Positions 7,769 to 16,322 of a stretch of 64,000 bases of DNA are shown here, in pieces. The notes under the pieces are model-generated. The model saw only the letters and a program-made list of their open reading frames with translations, searched no databases and was not told where the DNA came from. The first letter of the stretch is position 1; the number at the start of each line of letters is the position of its first letter. The translations under genes were made by a program, and so were the position numbers. Location of the stretch: assembly GCF_900218035.1 (NCBI RefSeq), contig NZ_OBMR01000012.1:49869-113868 (forward strand), given 5' to 3'. The stretch is from Pseudobutyrivibrio ruminis DSM 9787 (GTDB lineage Bacteria > Bacillota > Clostridia > Lachnospirales > Lachnospiraceae).

Positions 7769-9280
7769 TTAATACGCAAAAGAATCTACTATTTTACAAG
7801 TCATACCTTCCACTGCTCCATTTCCATAAGGGAATGCAAGGTAATCATCCATAGTAACACCGCTTTTAATCTCTATCATTGAGCCCCAAAGGCTTTTGCC
7901 GACTTTCACATAAACCTTTTCAAGCTTATTGTCAGAGCCCATTTTCATAACATAATTACCGCTGGCATCCTTGCGAACAAAATATGTAGAAATATAAAGT
8001 CCGGTATCTTCCTGCCCAGCTGGGGTAATCGTAATATCTACTGCAGAGCCAATTTCAATACCGCTGCTTCTATCGAAACTAGCCTTAAATTCATAGTTAC
8101 TACTGTTTGTGTTGCCATCTCCAGAATAGAAATTGTTATTATCTGTATTTGGAGTATCACTGATATAAGTAATAACTGCATCTGCAGTAAGTCCAGTATC
8201 GAAAGAAGAAATAGTAACTGTATCTCCAACATTAACACTATCCAGATAGAACTCTCCGATACTGCCGGAAATATAGTACTCATCAGTAGCTGTAACAATC
8301 ATGAATGGCTGGGTGTTATTGTAATTGTCCTTATTCTGAACCTTAGATACTGTTCCTGAAACCTTTGCAAGAATCTCACCATTGTCATTGGTGTTCTTCA
8401 TAACCTCCAGCTCATTTTCTTTCTTTCTAAGATCAAGGTCATGTTTCTTAAGTGTGTTGGACACCTCTTCAATTTTGTCCTTAAGCTGAGTAGGTGTATA
8501 ACCAACAGGAGCATTGTATCGTTCGACAACGTTTCCTTCGCCATCAACACCTTCGTGACCAATCATCTCTCCTGTTTCTGCATTGTAATAGAAAGTACCT
8601 ACAGTAACCTCTGTTGTTTCATAATTTTCGTAGCATTCGAAAAGAGAATGGTCCGCATTAATGATGGCCTGGATTTTATCAGTATCATCAACTTCGTCCA
8701 AAGAATTTCCCTTTTCGTCATAATAAAGAGTAGATGTAAGATTTCCTGACTGATCAAAAAACTCTTCATAGACAATATGATCTTCCTTGTACTCACCAAA
8801 AGTAGATCCAACCTTTAATCTATATTCCTTGCCAATAAGAAGCTCTCTTGTTCTAGTGTCTGGTGAGCTTGAAATGTATTCAGGAATAGGTGTTGTATTC
8901 TGAAGCCTTTCAAGAGTAACTGTATCAGCAACGTAAGCTTGTCTAGCTTTTTCTACTTCAAGCTCTTTGCCTTTAATGTCCTGTGTTTCTTTCTTGACTG
9001 TCATCAGCACATCGCCCTCGTTAACATGGTCCCCAGGCTGAACATTAACAGATAATATCTCTGTTCCTGATGAAAGGTATGTAGTCTGAGACTTATCTGA
9101 TGTTACGTCTCCATAACTATTTATTGAATCACCCCAGTATCCATCCATTGCATACATGCTTACGGCAACAACCTCAGCTGTCTTTTTGCTTTGACTGTAT
9201 CTGTATCCTCCATACAAACCGCCACCAGCCAAGGCCAGAATAATAACTATTATGAGGATAGGTTTAATTATCTTTTTCAT
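7769..9280 (-). CDS. Efflux periplasmic-adaptor-like protein (membrane fusion family)
   Basis: 503-aa protein with an N-terminal signal anchor (KPILIIVIILALAGGGLYGGY). A lipoyl half-motif ILSVNVQPGDHVNEGDVLMTV lies near residue 75; the helical hairpin (~100-290) is interrupted by a long acidic insertion rich in Tyr and Glu; the second lipoyl/beta-barrel half starts near GEILAKVSGTVSKV (~300). Adaptors of this type in Gram-positive bacteria cap the MacB-like permease outside the membrane. Its stop is 10 bp from the permease start and its ATG overlaps the ATPase stop by 4 nt, so the genes are coupled. The inserted region between the lipoyl halves is unusually long and not recognised. Confidence 0.85.
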   Translation of the reverse strand: MKKIIKPILIIVIILALAGGGLYGGYRYSQSKKTAEVVAVSMYAMDGYWGDSINSYGDVTSDKSQTTYLSSGTEILSVNVQPGDHVNEGDVLMTVKKETQDIKGKELEVEKARQAYVADTVTLERLQNTTPIPEYISSSPDTRTRELLIGKEYRLKVGSTFGEYKEDHIVYEEFFDQSGNLTSTLYYDEKGNSLDEVDDTDKIQAIINADHSLFECYENYETTEVTVGTFYYNAETGEMIGHEGVDGEGNVVERYNAPVGYTPTQLKDKIEEVSNTLKKHDLDLRKKENELEVMKNTNDNGEILAKVSGTVSKVQNKDNYNNTQPFMIVTATDEYYISGSIGEFYLDSVNVGDTVTISSFDTGLTADAVITYISDTPNTDNNNFYSGDGNTNSSNYEFKASFDRSSGIEIGSAVDITITPAGQEDTGLYISTYFVRKDASGNYVMKMGSDNKLEKVYVKVGKSLWGSMIEIKSGVTMDDYLAFPYGNGAVEGMTCKIVDSFAY

Positions 9281-9969
9281 TCCTTATCCTCCTCTAATCC
9301 ATGGTAAAGCTTGCCGTCGACAATTCTGTACGTCTTTTTCGCATGGCTGGCAATATTGGCGTCGTGAGTAATCATTATAATGGTTGTGCCTTCTTCATTC
9401 AGCTTTTCGAAAAGGTCCATGATAGCGGCGCCAGACTTTTGATCAAGAGCACCTGTAGGCTCATCTGCCAAAAGTACCTTTGGATTATTAACAATGGCTC
9501 TAGCTATGGCAACTCTTTGCTTTTGACCTCCAGAAAGCTGATCAGGACGGAATTTTACTCTATCCGCAAGGCCAACCCTTGTAAGAGCTTCAATCGCTCT
9601 TCTTTCTCTTTCTTTTTTAGGAACTCCTGCATATGAAAGAGGGAGGGCTACATTTTCAATTGCATTCTCCTCATTCATAAGATAAAAGCTTTGGAAAACG
9701 AACCCAATAGAGTGAAGTCTTAAATCAGACATCTGCCTATCTTTAAGCTTTAGAACATCTTTATCTTCAAAATAATAGACACCAGATGTAGGTTTATCCA
9801 GGCAACCAATAACATTCATCAGGGTACTCTTTCCAGAACCTGATGGCCCCATGATTGCCACATATTCCCCTTCGTTTACAGTAAGTGACACATCGTTCAA
9901 AGCTGGAACCGAGGTTTCTGTGCCAGATTCACCGTAAACCTTGTAAATGTTTTCAAGTTTTACAATCAT
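9277..9969 (-). CDS. MacB/LolD-type ABC transporter ATP-binding protein
   Basis: 230-aa ATPase. Seen: Walker A GPSGSGKST (~40), Q-loop FVFQSFYLM, signature [15 protein letters not shown], Walker [13 protein letters not shown] and H-loop MITHDANIASHAKK, typical of the LolD/MacB/SalX branch. It powers the permease at 6505-7758. It is flanked in the same operon by an adaptor on each side (9972-11168 upstream, 7769-9280 downstream). GAATAAG upstream of the ATG is a modest ribosome site, consistent with coupling to the preceding gene 2 bp away. Confidence 0.95.
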   Translation of the reverse strand: MIVKLENIYKVYGESGTETSVPALNDVSLTVNEGEYVAIMGPSGSGKSTLMNVIGCLDKPTSGVYYFEDKDVLKLKDRQMSDLRLHSIGFVFQSFYLMNEENAIENVALPLSYAGVPKKERERRAIEALTRVGLADRVKFRPDQLSGGQKQRVAIARAIVNNPKVLLADEPTGALDQKSGAAIMDLFEKLNEEGTTIIMITHDANIASHAKKTYRIVDGKLYHGLEEDKE

Positions 9970-9971
9970 TC

Positions 9972-11168
9972 TTATTCTCCCTCGTATTCGCTAACAGTCT
10001 TCATTCCCTCAGAATAATCCTCCATTGGGAAAGCGATTAATGTGTCATTATCAATGCCAGAAACAGAATATACCATCTGCTCCTCATAATAATCTCCAAG
10101 TTCGATAGAAACCTTTGTTAAATGGCCCTTGTTGTCTGCCCATACAAATGGATTGCCATCTTCATCATAGGCGATATAGTAATCATATAAATATGTGCCA
10201 TCTGTAAAGTCCATCTCTGGAGCATCTGTCTGTCCAAGTTCGATGTATAGATGCTGCCCCATCATTAGGCCTTCACTATTCTCAAGTGTGATGTAAAAAG
10301 GATATTTTGTGGAATTAGAATCAGAAGAACCACCACCATAATATGACGAATCATTGTTTTCCTGCTTTGATTCAGTATCAATCTTGGTAATTGTTCCTTT
10401 CCATGTCTGACTACTGTCCACACGAGAACGAAGTGTTACAGGCTCATCCACATTGATTGCCCATACGTTTTGCTCGTTGATTTGTCCCTTAACTCTCATC
10501 TCCTTAGATGCAAGAATTGTGATAAAAGAACCGTCTGTTGTGTATGGGTTTGTATCATCTGCAATCTTTGTGATTGTGCCATCAACTGTAGAAGTTACAG
10601 TAGAATTTGCTATTTTATTGTTGTTAGCTTCAATCTTTGCATTAACCATTTCAATATTGTTTTGGGCAATGGCAATGTCTGTATTTAATGAATTAATCTG
10701 ATTGGTAAGCTCTTCCTTTTTAGTTTTATCCTCATCTGTATTGCCCTTGATTTTATCAAGCTCTGCCTGAGTCTTTGTAATATCGTTGTTGTAATCAGCA
10801 ATACTAAGGTTATAGCCTTCAATTTCAAAACCATACTGAGTATTCTCTGATACCAGAGAATCAGTTTTATACGAAAAAAGAGGTGTTCCAACTGTAACAG
10901 TGTCGCCCTCAGATACAAAAAGCTGATCTAACTCTCTGTCAGAACTTTTTGTGATACCTGTAGACTCCTGGCCTTCCACAACGCCCATAAAGACATTAGT
11001 AGAATATCCACTGTTAGTTCCCATGATATCAGACAAAGACATAACATATACCTCCGCTGAATCATCAGAACCAGTTGCACCTCCTGATATAATTCCTGAT
11101 TTCCACACGAAAATTCCTGCAGCCGCAATTATTGCTGCAAACACAATAGCTATAACCTTTTTTTTCAT
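9972..11168 (-). CDS. Second adaptor-like protein of the MacB-type operon
   Basis: 398-aa HlyD/AcrA-like protein, first gene of the four-gene operon. The ATG at 11168 is preceded by AAAGGACGA; the frame extends to 11246 without a site. N-terminal anchor KKKVIAIVFAAIIAAAGIFVW, lipoyl half LDQLFVSEGDTVTVGTPLF (~85-105), coiled-coil pair rich in Asn/Lys (~120-205), and second half ITKIADDTNPYTTDG. It differs clearly from the adaptor at 7769-9280 in length and sequence, so the exporter may use two non-identical adaptors. Substrate unknown. Confidence 0.85.
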   Translation of the reverse strand: MKKKVIAIVFAAIIAAAGIFVWKSGIISGGATGSDDSAEVYVMSLSDIMGTNSGYSTNVFMGVVEGQESTGITKSSDRELDQLFVSEGDTVTVGTPLFSYKTDSLVSENTQYGFEIEGYNLSIADYNNDITKTQAELDKIKGNTDEDKTKKEELTNQINSLNTDIAIAQNNIEMVNAKIEANNNKIANSTVTSTVDGTITKIADDTNPYTTDGSFITILASKEMRVKGQINEQNVWAINVDEPVTLRSRVDSSQTWKGTITKIDTESKQENNDSSYYGGGSSDSNSTKYPFYITLENSEGLMMGQHLYIELGQTDAPEMDFTDGTYLYDYYIAYDEDGNPFVWADNKGHLTKVSIELGDYYEEQMVYSVSGIDNDTLIAFPMEDYSEGMKTVSEYEGE

Positions 11169-11233
11169 ATCATTCGTCCTTTCGATGAACATTAACTGTT
11201 CTATTTCCCTTAATACAGTTATAGCATTAATAT

Positions 11234-11263
11234 AGGGCCATTGCAAGCAAATACAATGGCCCT
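11234..11263 (-). terminator. Hairpin after HD-domain gene, probable terminator
   Basis: AGGGCCATTG and CAATGGCCCT form a perfect 10-bp stem about 27 bp past the HD gene stop. The minus-strand exit (ATATTAATG) lacks a proper T run, so termination may be weak. Confidence 0.5.
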
Positions 11264-11289
11264 AGTGTAATATATTCTTGATTTAATTT

Positions 11290-11748
11290 TTATCTGCAAA
11301 GCAGTGTTTCTCGGGTTGATACGCATTTATCGGCAATACATACAATCCATGCTGCTCTACTTTTGGGAACCTTGGTGATATTAAGTGGCCACATATGGCT
11401 TTCAATAACATCTTGAGTCCTTTTTCCTATCCCAAAGTCGTTAATGGCATTTTCTTTTGCAGTGTTTGAATGAGAAAAACCGTGAAGTCCATGTCCATCA
11501 TCAGTAACATGCCAGTCATATAAATAATAGTCGTGTAAAAAAGCTCCTATTGTAAGAACTCTATCATCTGCTCCTATATGAAGTCTTTTATTAATCCAAA
11601 AACTAAGTCTAGTGACACTTTCCACATGATCAAAAGTTGTTATTCTCCCATGTTGAATGTAGTTCTTCATTTTTTGAACTCTCAAGTCACTTCTGATTGG
11701 CGCCAAGATACTATTTAATCTTGCCTCTTCATCTGGTCTAAGTCTCAT
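11290..11748 (-). CDS. HD-domain phosphohydrolase
   Basis: 152-aa protein; start at the ATG preceded by GGAGGG (the frame runs back to 11904 but overlaps the upstream gene). Metal-binding HD signature: FDHVESVTRL (His), GAFLHDYYLYDWH (His-Asp), LHGFSHSN, and a late CIADKCVSTRE (Asp). This is the single-domain HD arrangement used by small nucleotide or phosphate-ester hydrolases. The substrate cannot be inferred. Its upstream neighbour ends 100 bp before it, so it may be the last gene of that unit. Confidence 0.8.
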   Translation of the reverse strand: MRLRPDEEARLNSILAPIRSDLRVQKMKNYIQHGRITTFDHVESVTRLSFWINKRLHIGADDRVLTIGAFLHDYYLYDWHVTDDGHGLHGFSHSNTAKENAINDFGIGKRTQDVIESHMWPLNITKVPKSRAAWIVCIADKCVSTRETLLCR

Positions 11749-11848
11749 ATAACCCTCCGAGATAACCATATTCATTACAAATCGCAGTTGAAATAGTACC
11801 AAAGAATTATGTCCAGGCTGTGAATGTAATATGTAGAATATGATAATT

Positions 11849-12763
11849 CTATCTGAATTTGTAGAAGGAATCCGTACGTCGTCCATCGTTAAACGAACCT
11901 TCAATCAAGATAGAACCTGCATGGTTTACCTCGGCAATCCCCACCTTTCCTGTATTCTCCTCTAAATATGAAATATAGAAAACATAAACATCTTCCTTAA
12001 AGAAATAATCGTATCTTTCTTCATCAGTAAGATTATCTTCTATTTCCAAACAACAGTCTCCAGGATTAAGCAAAAACCTTCCCACATAATCTGCATCCTC
12101 TCTGGAATATGTAACCGTGTATCCCTCCTCCTCAGGAAAATCCAATAGCAGCTGAGCATAAGCATCATCTGCAGACTCCACAGGGACCACTTGATTTGAA
12201 GAAACCCTAGCTTCTTCAGTCGGATTATAGTCTGGAATAGTGAACCATAATCCCAATATCCAAATCTGAATAAATAAAATCAAGGTTAAACAAACAATTA
12301 AAACTCCCTGCACATAACGTTTTACTTTGCCAACACTAATCTTGCTAGGAACCTTTTCTTTAACTGTTTCTTTGCTCTCTTCTTTTTTCTCTTTCTTTAT
12401 AGTAATAGATTTTATTTTATCTATTAGCTTCTTAAAATCTGGAATTCTAGGCTTTTTATCTTTTTCTTTAGTCTTGATTTTATTTTTAGCATAATCACTT
12501 TCACCTATTGTTGAAAGACAATGCTGGCATATTACTTTATTATCAGCATGCTGTCCGCAAATAACACAGGTCTCATCCACAGCTTGGCCAGCTGCTATAT
12601 CAAATATTCTTGTTTTGAATCTCTTACCAAAAACAGAGCCTAGAATTTGTCTTTCATTTTCTAGCCTCAGTATACCTTCAACAACCTCCATACGACTGAA
12701 GTCGTATTTAGAAGTAAGTCGAACCATATATAGTAGCTCTTGTCGTAACTTATCGTCTGCCAT
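11849..12763 (-). CDS. Zinc-ribbon membrane protein of unknown function
   Basis: 304 aa. N-terminal ~70 residues are helical; a zinc-ribbon-like CVICGQ...VICQHC (two CxxC pairs, residues ~71-87) follows; then a Lys/Glu-rich linker (~95-145); one membrane segment (VLIVCLTLILFIQIWILGLWF, ~152-173); and an acidic extracytoplasmic domain of ~130 residues rich in Tyr. The topology suggests a cytosolic metal site tethered to an outside sensor or binding domain. No family recognised. TAGGGAC precedes the ATG; it lies 18 bp from the PilZ gene upstream and likely shares its transcript. Confidence 0.7.
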   Translation of the reverse strand: MADDKLRQELLYMVRLTSKYDFSRMEVVEGILRLENERQILGSVFGKRFKTRIFDIAAGQAVDETCVICGQHADNKVICQHCLSTIGESDYAKNKIKTKEKDKKPRIPDFKKLIDKIKSITIKKEKKEESKETVKEKVPSKISVGKVKRYVQGVLIVCLTLILFIQIWILGLWFTIPDYNPTEEARVSSNQVVPVESADDAYAQLLLDFPEEEGYTVTYSREDADYVGRFLLNPGDCCLEIEDNLTDEERYDYFFKEDVYVFYISYLEENTGKVGIAEVNHAGSILIEGSFNDGRRTDSFYKFR

Positions 12764-12780
12764 ATAATTTGTCCCTATCG

Positions 12781-13434
12781 CTATCTATCCAGCTTTTCAT
12801 CAATACCTTTGAAGCAAAGGTATGCTAAAAGCTTATTATCTTTTTCTAGAATTTTACCAGCATATAATATGCCATTCTTTTCAGCTTCAGCCCTATTAAT
12901 ACGAGCCTTTACAGCCAAACTAAAATCTGAATTATGTGCATTATCAGCAAAGTTTACCTCAACAATATCACCGATTGTGACTCTATTAGCATTACCAATA
13001 AAGGAAACTCCACTGTCGCTAATATCCAAAACTGAGATGGAGAATCGTCGACCATCTTCCATAAGAGCAGAGCCTGGCTTTTTCACATGCACTCTAACAT
13101 CATCACGTCGTTCACTGGATGCAGCAATTTTTCCAAACGCCTTGGCATCTATAGCATAGTAATCCACACCTCTGAATTTGATAACGTTAACAGCTACATT
13201 TTTCCACACAACTCTACCGCCAGTGTGTGGATCTATGCAATGAAGTGAGAATGTCATGCTCTGTGGAGATCCATTTGTAAAATCCACAACCTGTCCGTTA
13301 TACACGTATGGCTTAACCAATGCTCCTGTTTCAGCATTAGTTCCAACCACCTCTGTCTTCAATTCAAATGATGAGCCACCAATTAGTACCTCTAGTGTGA
13401 CCTCCTGTCCTGCCCTTAGCTGCTCAATAATCAT
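12781..13434 (-). CDS. PilZ-domain c-di-GMP receptor (YcgR-like)
   Basis: 217 aa in two parts: an N-terminal YcgR/YpfA-type beta-barrel (~1-95) and a PilZ domain (~100-210). The c-di-GMP ligands are present: RRDDVR (RxxxR) near residue 108 and DISDSGVSFIG (D/NxSxxG) near 135. Such proteins brake flagellar motors or adjust export in response to c-di-GMP. The window also encodes EAL and GGDEF enzymes, a flagellin and a chemoreceptor, so a motility role is a fair inference. ATG with AAGGGAGA upstream. Confidence 0.9.
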   Translation of the reverse strand: MIIEQLRAGQEVTLEVLIGGSSFELKTEVVGTNAETGALVKPYVYNGQVVDFTNGSPQSMTFSLHCIDPHTGGRVVWKNVAVNVIKFRGVDYYAIDAKAFGKIAASSERRDDVRVHVKKPGSALMEDGRRFSISVLDISDSGVSFIGNANRVTIGDIVEVNFADNAHNSDFSLAVKARINRAEAEKNGILYAGKILEKDNKLLAYLCFKGIDEKLDR

Positions 13435-13518
13435 AATTCGTCTCCCTTAACCCCTTATAACAACTATTCTACATAATTAATCGGAGTTTTTGTATAAAAA
13501 ATTCATACATTTTGAAAA

Positions 13519-14373
13519 TTAAACAGTCTTTTTCGCTGCTGCTTCAACAACATGTTTTACAAGAATGCTTGTTGTAACACCTCCAACACCACCTGGCACT
13601 GGTGTGATAGCATCTACAATTGGCTCAGCTTCGTCAAACTTAACATCGCCACAAAGCTTGCCTTTTTCATCATTCCAGCTAATACCAACATCAATTACCG
13701 TCTGGCCTTCTCTCAAGTATTCCTTTCCAATGCTTTCCATCTGACCAGAAGCTACCACTACAATATCTGCATCCTTTGTAATAGAAGGAATATCAACTGT
13801 TCTTGTATGGCAAATTGTAACAGTTGCATTTTCGTGCATAAGCATCATTGCAACTGGCCTACCAATAACAAGTGAACGGCCAATAACTGCTACTTTCTTA
13901 CCAGAAAGAGGGATTTCGTAATGCTTAAGTATTTCCATTGCCGCCTCTGCTGTACATGGTGCAAAACCAAGATTTGTGTTTGTAAATACACCGGCAAGAG
14001 ATAAATCAGTGCATCCATCCACATCCTTTTCAGCCTTCAGCATATTTCTAGCTTTTTCACCATCGATATGCTTTGGAAGTGGTCTAAACATAAGAATTCC
14101 ATGAACAGAGTCATCCTCGTTTAACTCATTAAGCTTCTCGAAAAAGGCTTCCTCAGAAACATCCTCTGGAAGTGCCTCTACTCTGACTGTTACTCCCACC
14201 TGTTCACAGCGCTTTATTGCTCCTCTTTCATAGGAAAGATCATCTGCTCTCTCCCCTACTCTAAGGATAGCAAGTGTAGGATTAACTCCCTTTGCTTTGA
14301 GAGCCTCCACCTGATTAGCCATTTTTATATTTAATGCATCAACTACTTCTTTACCTTTTAATAACTTTGCCAT
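13519..14373 (-). CDS. folD: Methylenetetrahydrofolate dehydrogenase FolD homologue lacking cyclohydrolase residues
   Basis: 284-aa FolD-family enzyme of C1-tetrahydrofolate metabolism. Seen: the NAD(P) motif VIGRSLVIGRPVAMML, HTRTVDIPSITKDADIVVVASGQ, and the C-terminal ITPVPGGVGGVTTSIL, all typical. In the folate pocket the family's Y-x3-K reads Tyr48-x3-Ala52, so the general Lys (human MTHFD1 K56, E. coli K54) is Ala, and the usual VQLPLP reads MFRPLP, losing the conserved Gln. KDVDG is kept. This predicts a dehydrogenase with little or no cyclohydrolase activity, which the adjacent FchA could supply. The two genes are 12 bp apart. Confidence 0.93.
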   Translation of the reverse strand: MAKLLKGKEVVDALNIKMANQVEALKAKGVNPTLAILRVGERADDLSYERGAIKRCEQVGVTVRVEALPEDVSEEAFFEKLNELNEDDSVHGILMFRPLPKHIDGEKARNMLKAEKDVDGCTDLSLAGVFTNTNLGFAPCTAEAAMEILKHYEIPLSGKKVAVIGRSLVIGRPVAMMLMHENATVTICHTRTVDIPSITKDADIVVVASGQMESIGKEYLREGQTVIDVGISWNDEKGKLCGDVKFDEAEPIVDAITPVPGGVGGVTTSILVKHVVEAAAKKTV

Positions 14374-14385
14374 GATACCTCCAGT

Positions 14386-15000
14386 TTATAATCTTTCCAT
14401 AACGCTTTTGTATATTTCATTAGCTTTGCTTACATACTCATCAACTAATGCTTCCACTTTAGAATCTAAATCTGAAGCATAGATTCTGTCCTTCATAGAT
14501 TTGGTGTTTATCTTTACATTGACAGCTGCCCCTTTGATTGCCCCCTGAAGCATTGCAACTCCTGTTGCTGCATCACTAATCATAAGTACTGAGCCTTTAT
14601 CTGCAAATTCTCTTTGCAAATCAACAGCTTCACATGCCAGCTGAAGAATCTGAAATGGAACCTGTGCAGCATCTTTCAAGCACTTTTCCATTGTTTCGTC
14701 TCTTGTAGGATCTTCCTTTGGAATAGAATAAGCCTTAGAAAGTGGTTCAAAGGCTATAGCATCATCATCAATGCATTTTAAAAGTTTAACTCTAATGTCT
14801 TGAGCCTTTTCCATTAAATCCTTTATTTCTGGCTCTACATCTGCGTATTTCTTTTTCCCAATAGTGAATTCGCCAACCATATCTCCAAGAGCGATTCCAA
14901 TGCTTGCAACCATTGCGCTTGCACCGCCACCTCCTGGTACCGATGTCTTTGAAGCAAGCTTCTCAGTGAATTCCTGCAGTGTTGAATTAGTTAAACTCAT
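14386..15000 (-). CDS. fchA: Cyclodeaminase/methenyl-THF cyclohydrolase (FchA family)
   Basis: 204 aa. Start is the ATG preceded by AAAGGAGA; an upstream in-frame ATG to 15045 lies in the terminator region of the next gene. The segment TSVPGGGGASAMVASIGIALG (~18-38) and the helical remainder (SDAATGVAMLQGAIKGAAVNVKIN) define the FTCD-C/FchA family: formiminotetrahydrofolate cyclodeaminase or methenyl-THF cyclohydrolase. Placement directly upstream of a FolD that lacks cyclohydrolase residues favours the cyclohydrolase role. No glutamate formiminotransferase domain is fused or nearby. Confidence 0.88.
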   Translation of the reverse strand: MSLTNSTLQEFTEKLASKTSVPGGGGASAMVASIGIALGDMVGEFTIGKKKYADVEPEIKDLMEKAQDIRVKLLKCIDDDAIAFEPLSKAYSIPKEDPTRDETMEKCLKDAAQVPFQILQLACEAVDLQREFADKGSVLMISDAATGVAMLQGAIKGAAVNVKINTKSMKDRIYASDLDSKVEALVDEYVSKANEIYKSVMERL

Positions 15001-15028
15001 AGTATTCTCCTTTGATATAATGCAAAAA

Positions 15029-15050
15029 AGACCTTGGCAATCCAAGGTCT
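15029..15050 (-). terminator. Terminator of the 57-aa gene
   Basis: AGACCTTGG and CCAAGGTCT form a perfect 9-bp stem with a 4-nt loop, followed on the minus strand by TTTTTT. It overlaps the last codons of the 15049-15222 gene and precedes fchA. Confidence 0.85.
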
Positions 15051-15222
15051 AATCAGTAATAAAGTCAAAAATAGTCATTTGGTCAGAATCAGCTACTAAA
15101 TTGTCGTAGTTCTCCTGCTCCTCTGGTGTTAATTCTCTGTGATATACGTATGTCTCTTGCTTGATAACACCATCCATATCAAAATACATCTGTCTGTATT
15201 TTAGATTATCATTTTCTAACAT
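15049..15222 (-). CDS. Small acidic protein, 57 aa
   Basis: The open frame starts at ATG 15222 (MLENDNLKYRQMYFDM) and ends VADSDQMTIFDFITD, right at the terminator hairpin. It is Tyr/Asp/Glu-rich with no Cys and no membrane segment. A TTTAGGATAATT stretch ~18 nt upstream puts a possible ribosome site in front of an in-frame ATT (IDWARVMLEN...), so the true N-terminus may be a few residues longer with a rare start codon. No family recognised. It lies between the PfkB kinase and fchA and could be expressed with the kinase gene, 45 bp upstream. Confidence 0.6.
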   Translation of the reverse strand: MLENDNLKYRQMYFDMDGVIKQETYVYHRELTPEEQENYDNLVADSDQMTIFDFITD

Positions 15223-15267
15223 TACTCTAGCCCAATCAATTATCCTAAATTATTCATGACTATTCTA

Positions 15268-16188
15268 TCATACTTCTAAGCCGAACTCACTAGGTAAAAA
15301 TCGTGGACATACATTATCTGAAGTAACAATAACAGATGCTGCTAAAGTAGATCCAATTTCACAAGCCTCTTCTATTGATTTGCCATATGTAAGACCGATT
15401 GTTACACCGGCGAAGAATGAATCTCCAGCTCCTGTTGTATCCTTTACATCTACCTTTCTAGCAGGTACAAATCCTGTGTTCCCATCAATATCTGCATAAA
15501 CAGCACCCTGTCCACCAAGTGTTACAATCATCTTTTTGATTTGTGCACCCTGGATTTTCTTTGCAAGGATTTCTTCCATCTCCTCAGGTGTTTTCTCTGA
15601 ATAATCATCCATGAAAAGGATGCCTGCTTCCTGCTGATTGCATACGAAACACTCTACATTCTTCAAGAAATCTCTACGTTCAACAGCAATACTCATGTTT
15701 GAGACAGCTGCATAAACCTTTAGGTTATATTTCTCTGCATATTTGAATACTCTTTTGATTGAATCCTTTTCCATATCAATCTCAAGAGCAATACTATCTG
15801 CATCTTTGAAGATTTCATCTCCTTCTTCATCAAGAATATCATTGATTACAGAAAGATCTGGTCGCTTTGATATAGATGCAACAACGTCTCCGTGATTATC
15901 AAAAACTGCAAGCCACTTTCCCATTCCATCAGGAGTACGGCGAACAAATCTTGTATCAACCTTGTGATTATTAAGTTTCTCAAGTACGCCTGTACCAATA
16001 CCACTTTCATCTACAAGGCTAACAAATGTAGGACGAAGCTCAACATTTGCAATGTCTTCTACTACATTACGGCTAACACCACCGTGAACTTCCTCTACAG
16101 TACCAACATTTCTACCTGCTGGAATATAGCTTGCTGTAGAGTGACCTTTAATATCAATAAAAACTGCTCCTAGTACTACAATTCCCAT
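15268..16188 (-). CDS. PfkB-family carbohydrate/nucleoside kinase
   Basis: 306-aa ribokinase-fold kinase. Seen: an N-terminal glycine-rich stretch (VEEVHGGVSRNVVEDIANV, ~31-49) and the PfkB signature 2 DTTGAGDSFFAGVTIGL (~246-262) with catalytic Asp. The GGVSRNVVEDIA form of the first motif resembles pseudouridine kinases (GGVARNIAENLA), so a nucleoside substrate is plausible, but no PsuG glycosidase is adjacent. ATG with AAAAAGGAG. Divergent from the G3E-type NTPase gene. Confidence 0.88.
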   Translation of the reverse strand: MGIVVLGAVFIDIKGHSTASYIPAGRNVGTVEEVHGGVSRNVVEDIANVELRPTFVSLVDESGIGTGVLEKLNNHKVDTRFVRRTPDGMGKWLAVFDNHGDVVASISKRPDLSVINDILDEEGDEIFKDADSIALEIDMEKDSIKRVFKYAEKYNLKVYAAVSNMSIAVERRDFLKNVECFVCNQQEAGILFMDDYSEKTPEEMEEILAKKIQGAQIKKMIVTLGGQGAVYADIDGNTGFVPARKVDVKDTTGAGDSFFAGVTIGLTYGKSIEEACEIGSTLAASVIVTSDNVCPRFLPSEFGLEV

Positions 16189-16254
16189 TATTAATTACTC
16201 CTTTTTAAACAATGTATAAATACTATCACATGCTTTTAGAATTTTAAACAATAA

Positions 16255-16283
16255 TTTACTACCAATGTGTTGTCCTTTATAAT
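16255..16283 (+). promoter_or_regulatory. Sigma-A promoter for the G3E NTPase gene
   Basis: TTTACT, 17-bp spacer, TATAAT (16278-16283), about 40 bp upstream of the ATG at 16323. The -10 is perfect and the -35 matches 4 of 6. Confidence 0.6.
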
Positions 16284-16322
16284 ATACCTAAATTGTTACA
16301 TAACTATGATACGAGGTATACC

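Noticed and set aside
11749..11904. 52-residue extension of the HD-domain protein
   Set aside because: It overlaps the zinc-ribbon gene and lacks HD-family sequence; GGAGGG precedes ATG 11748.
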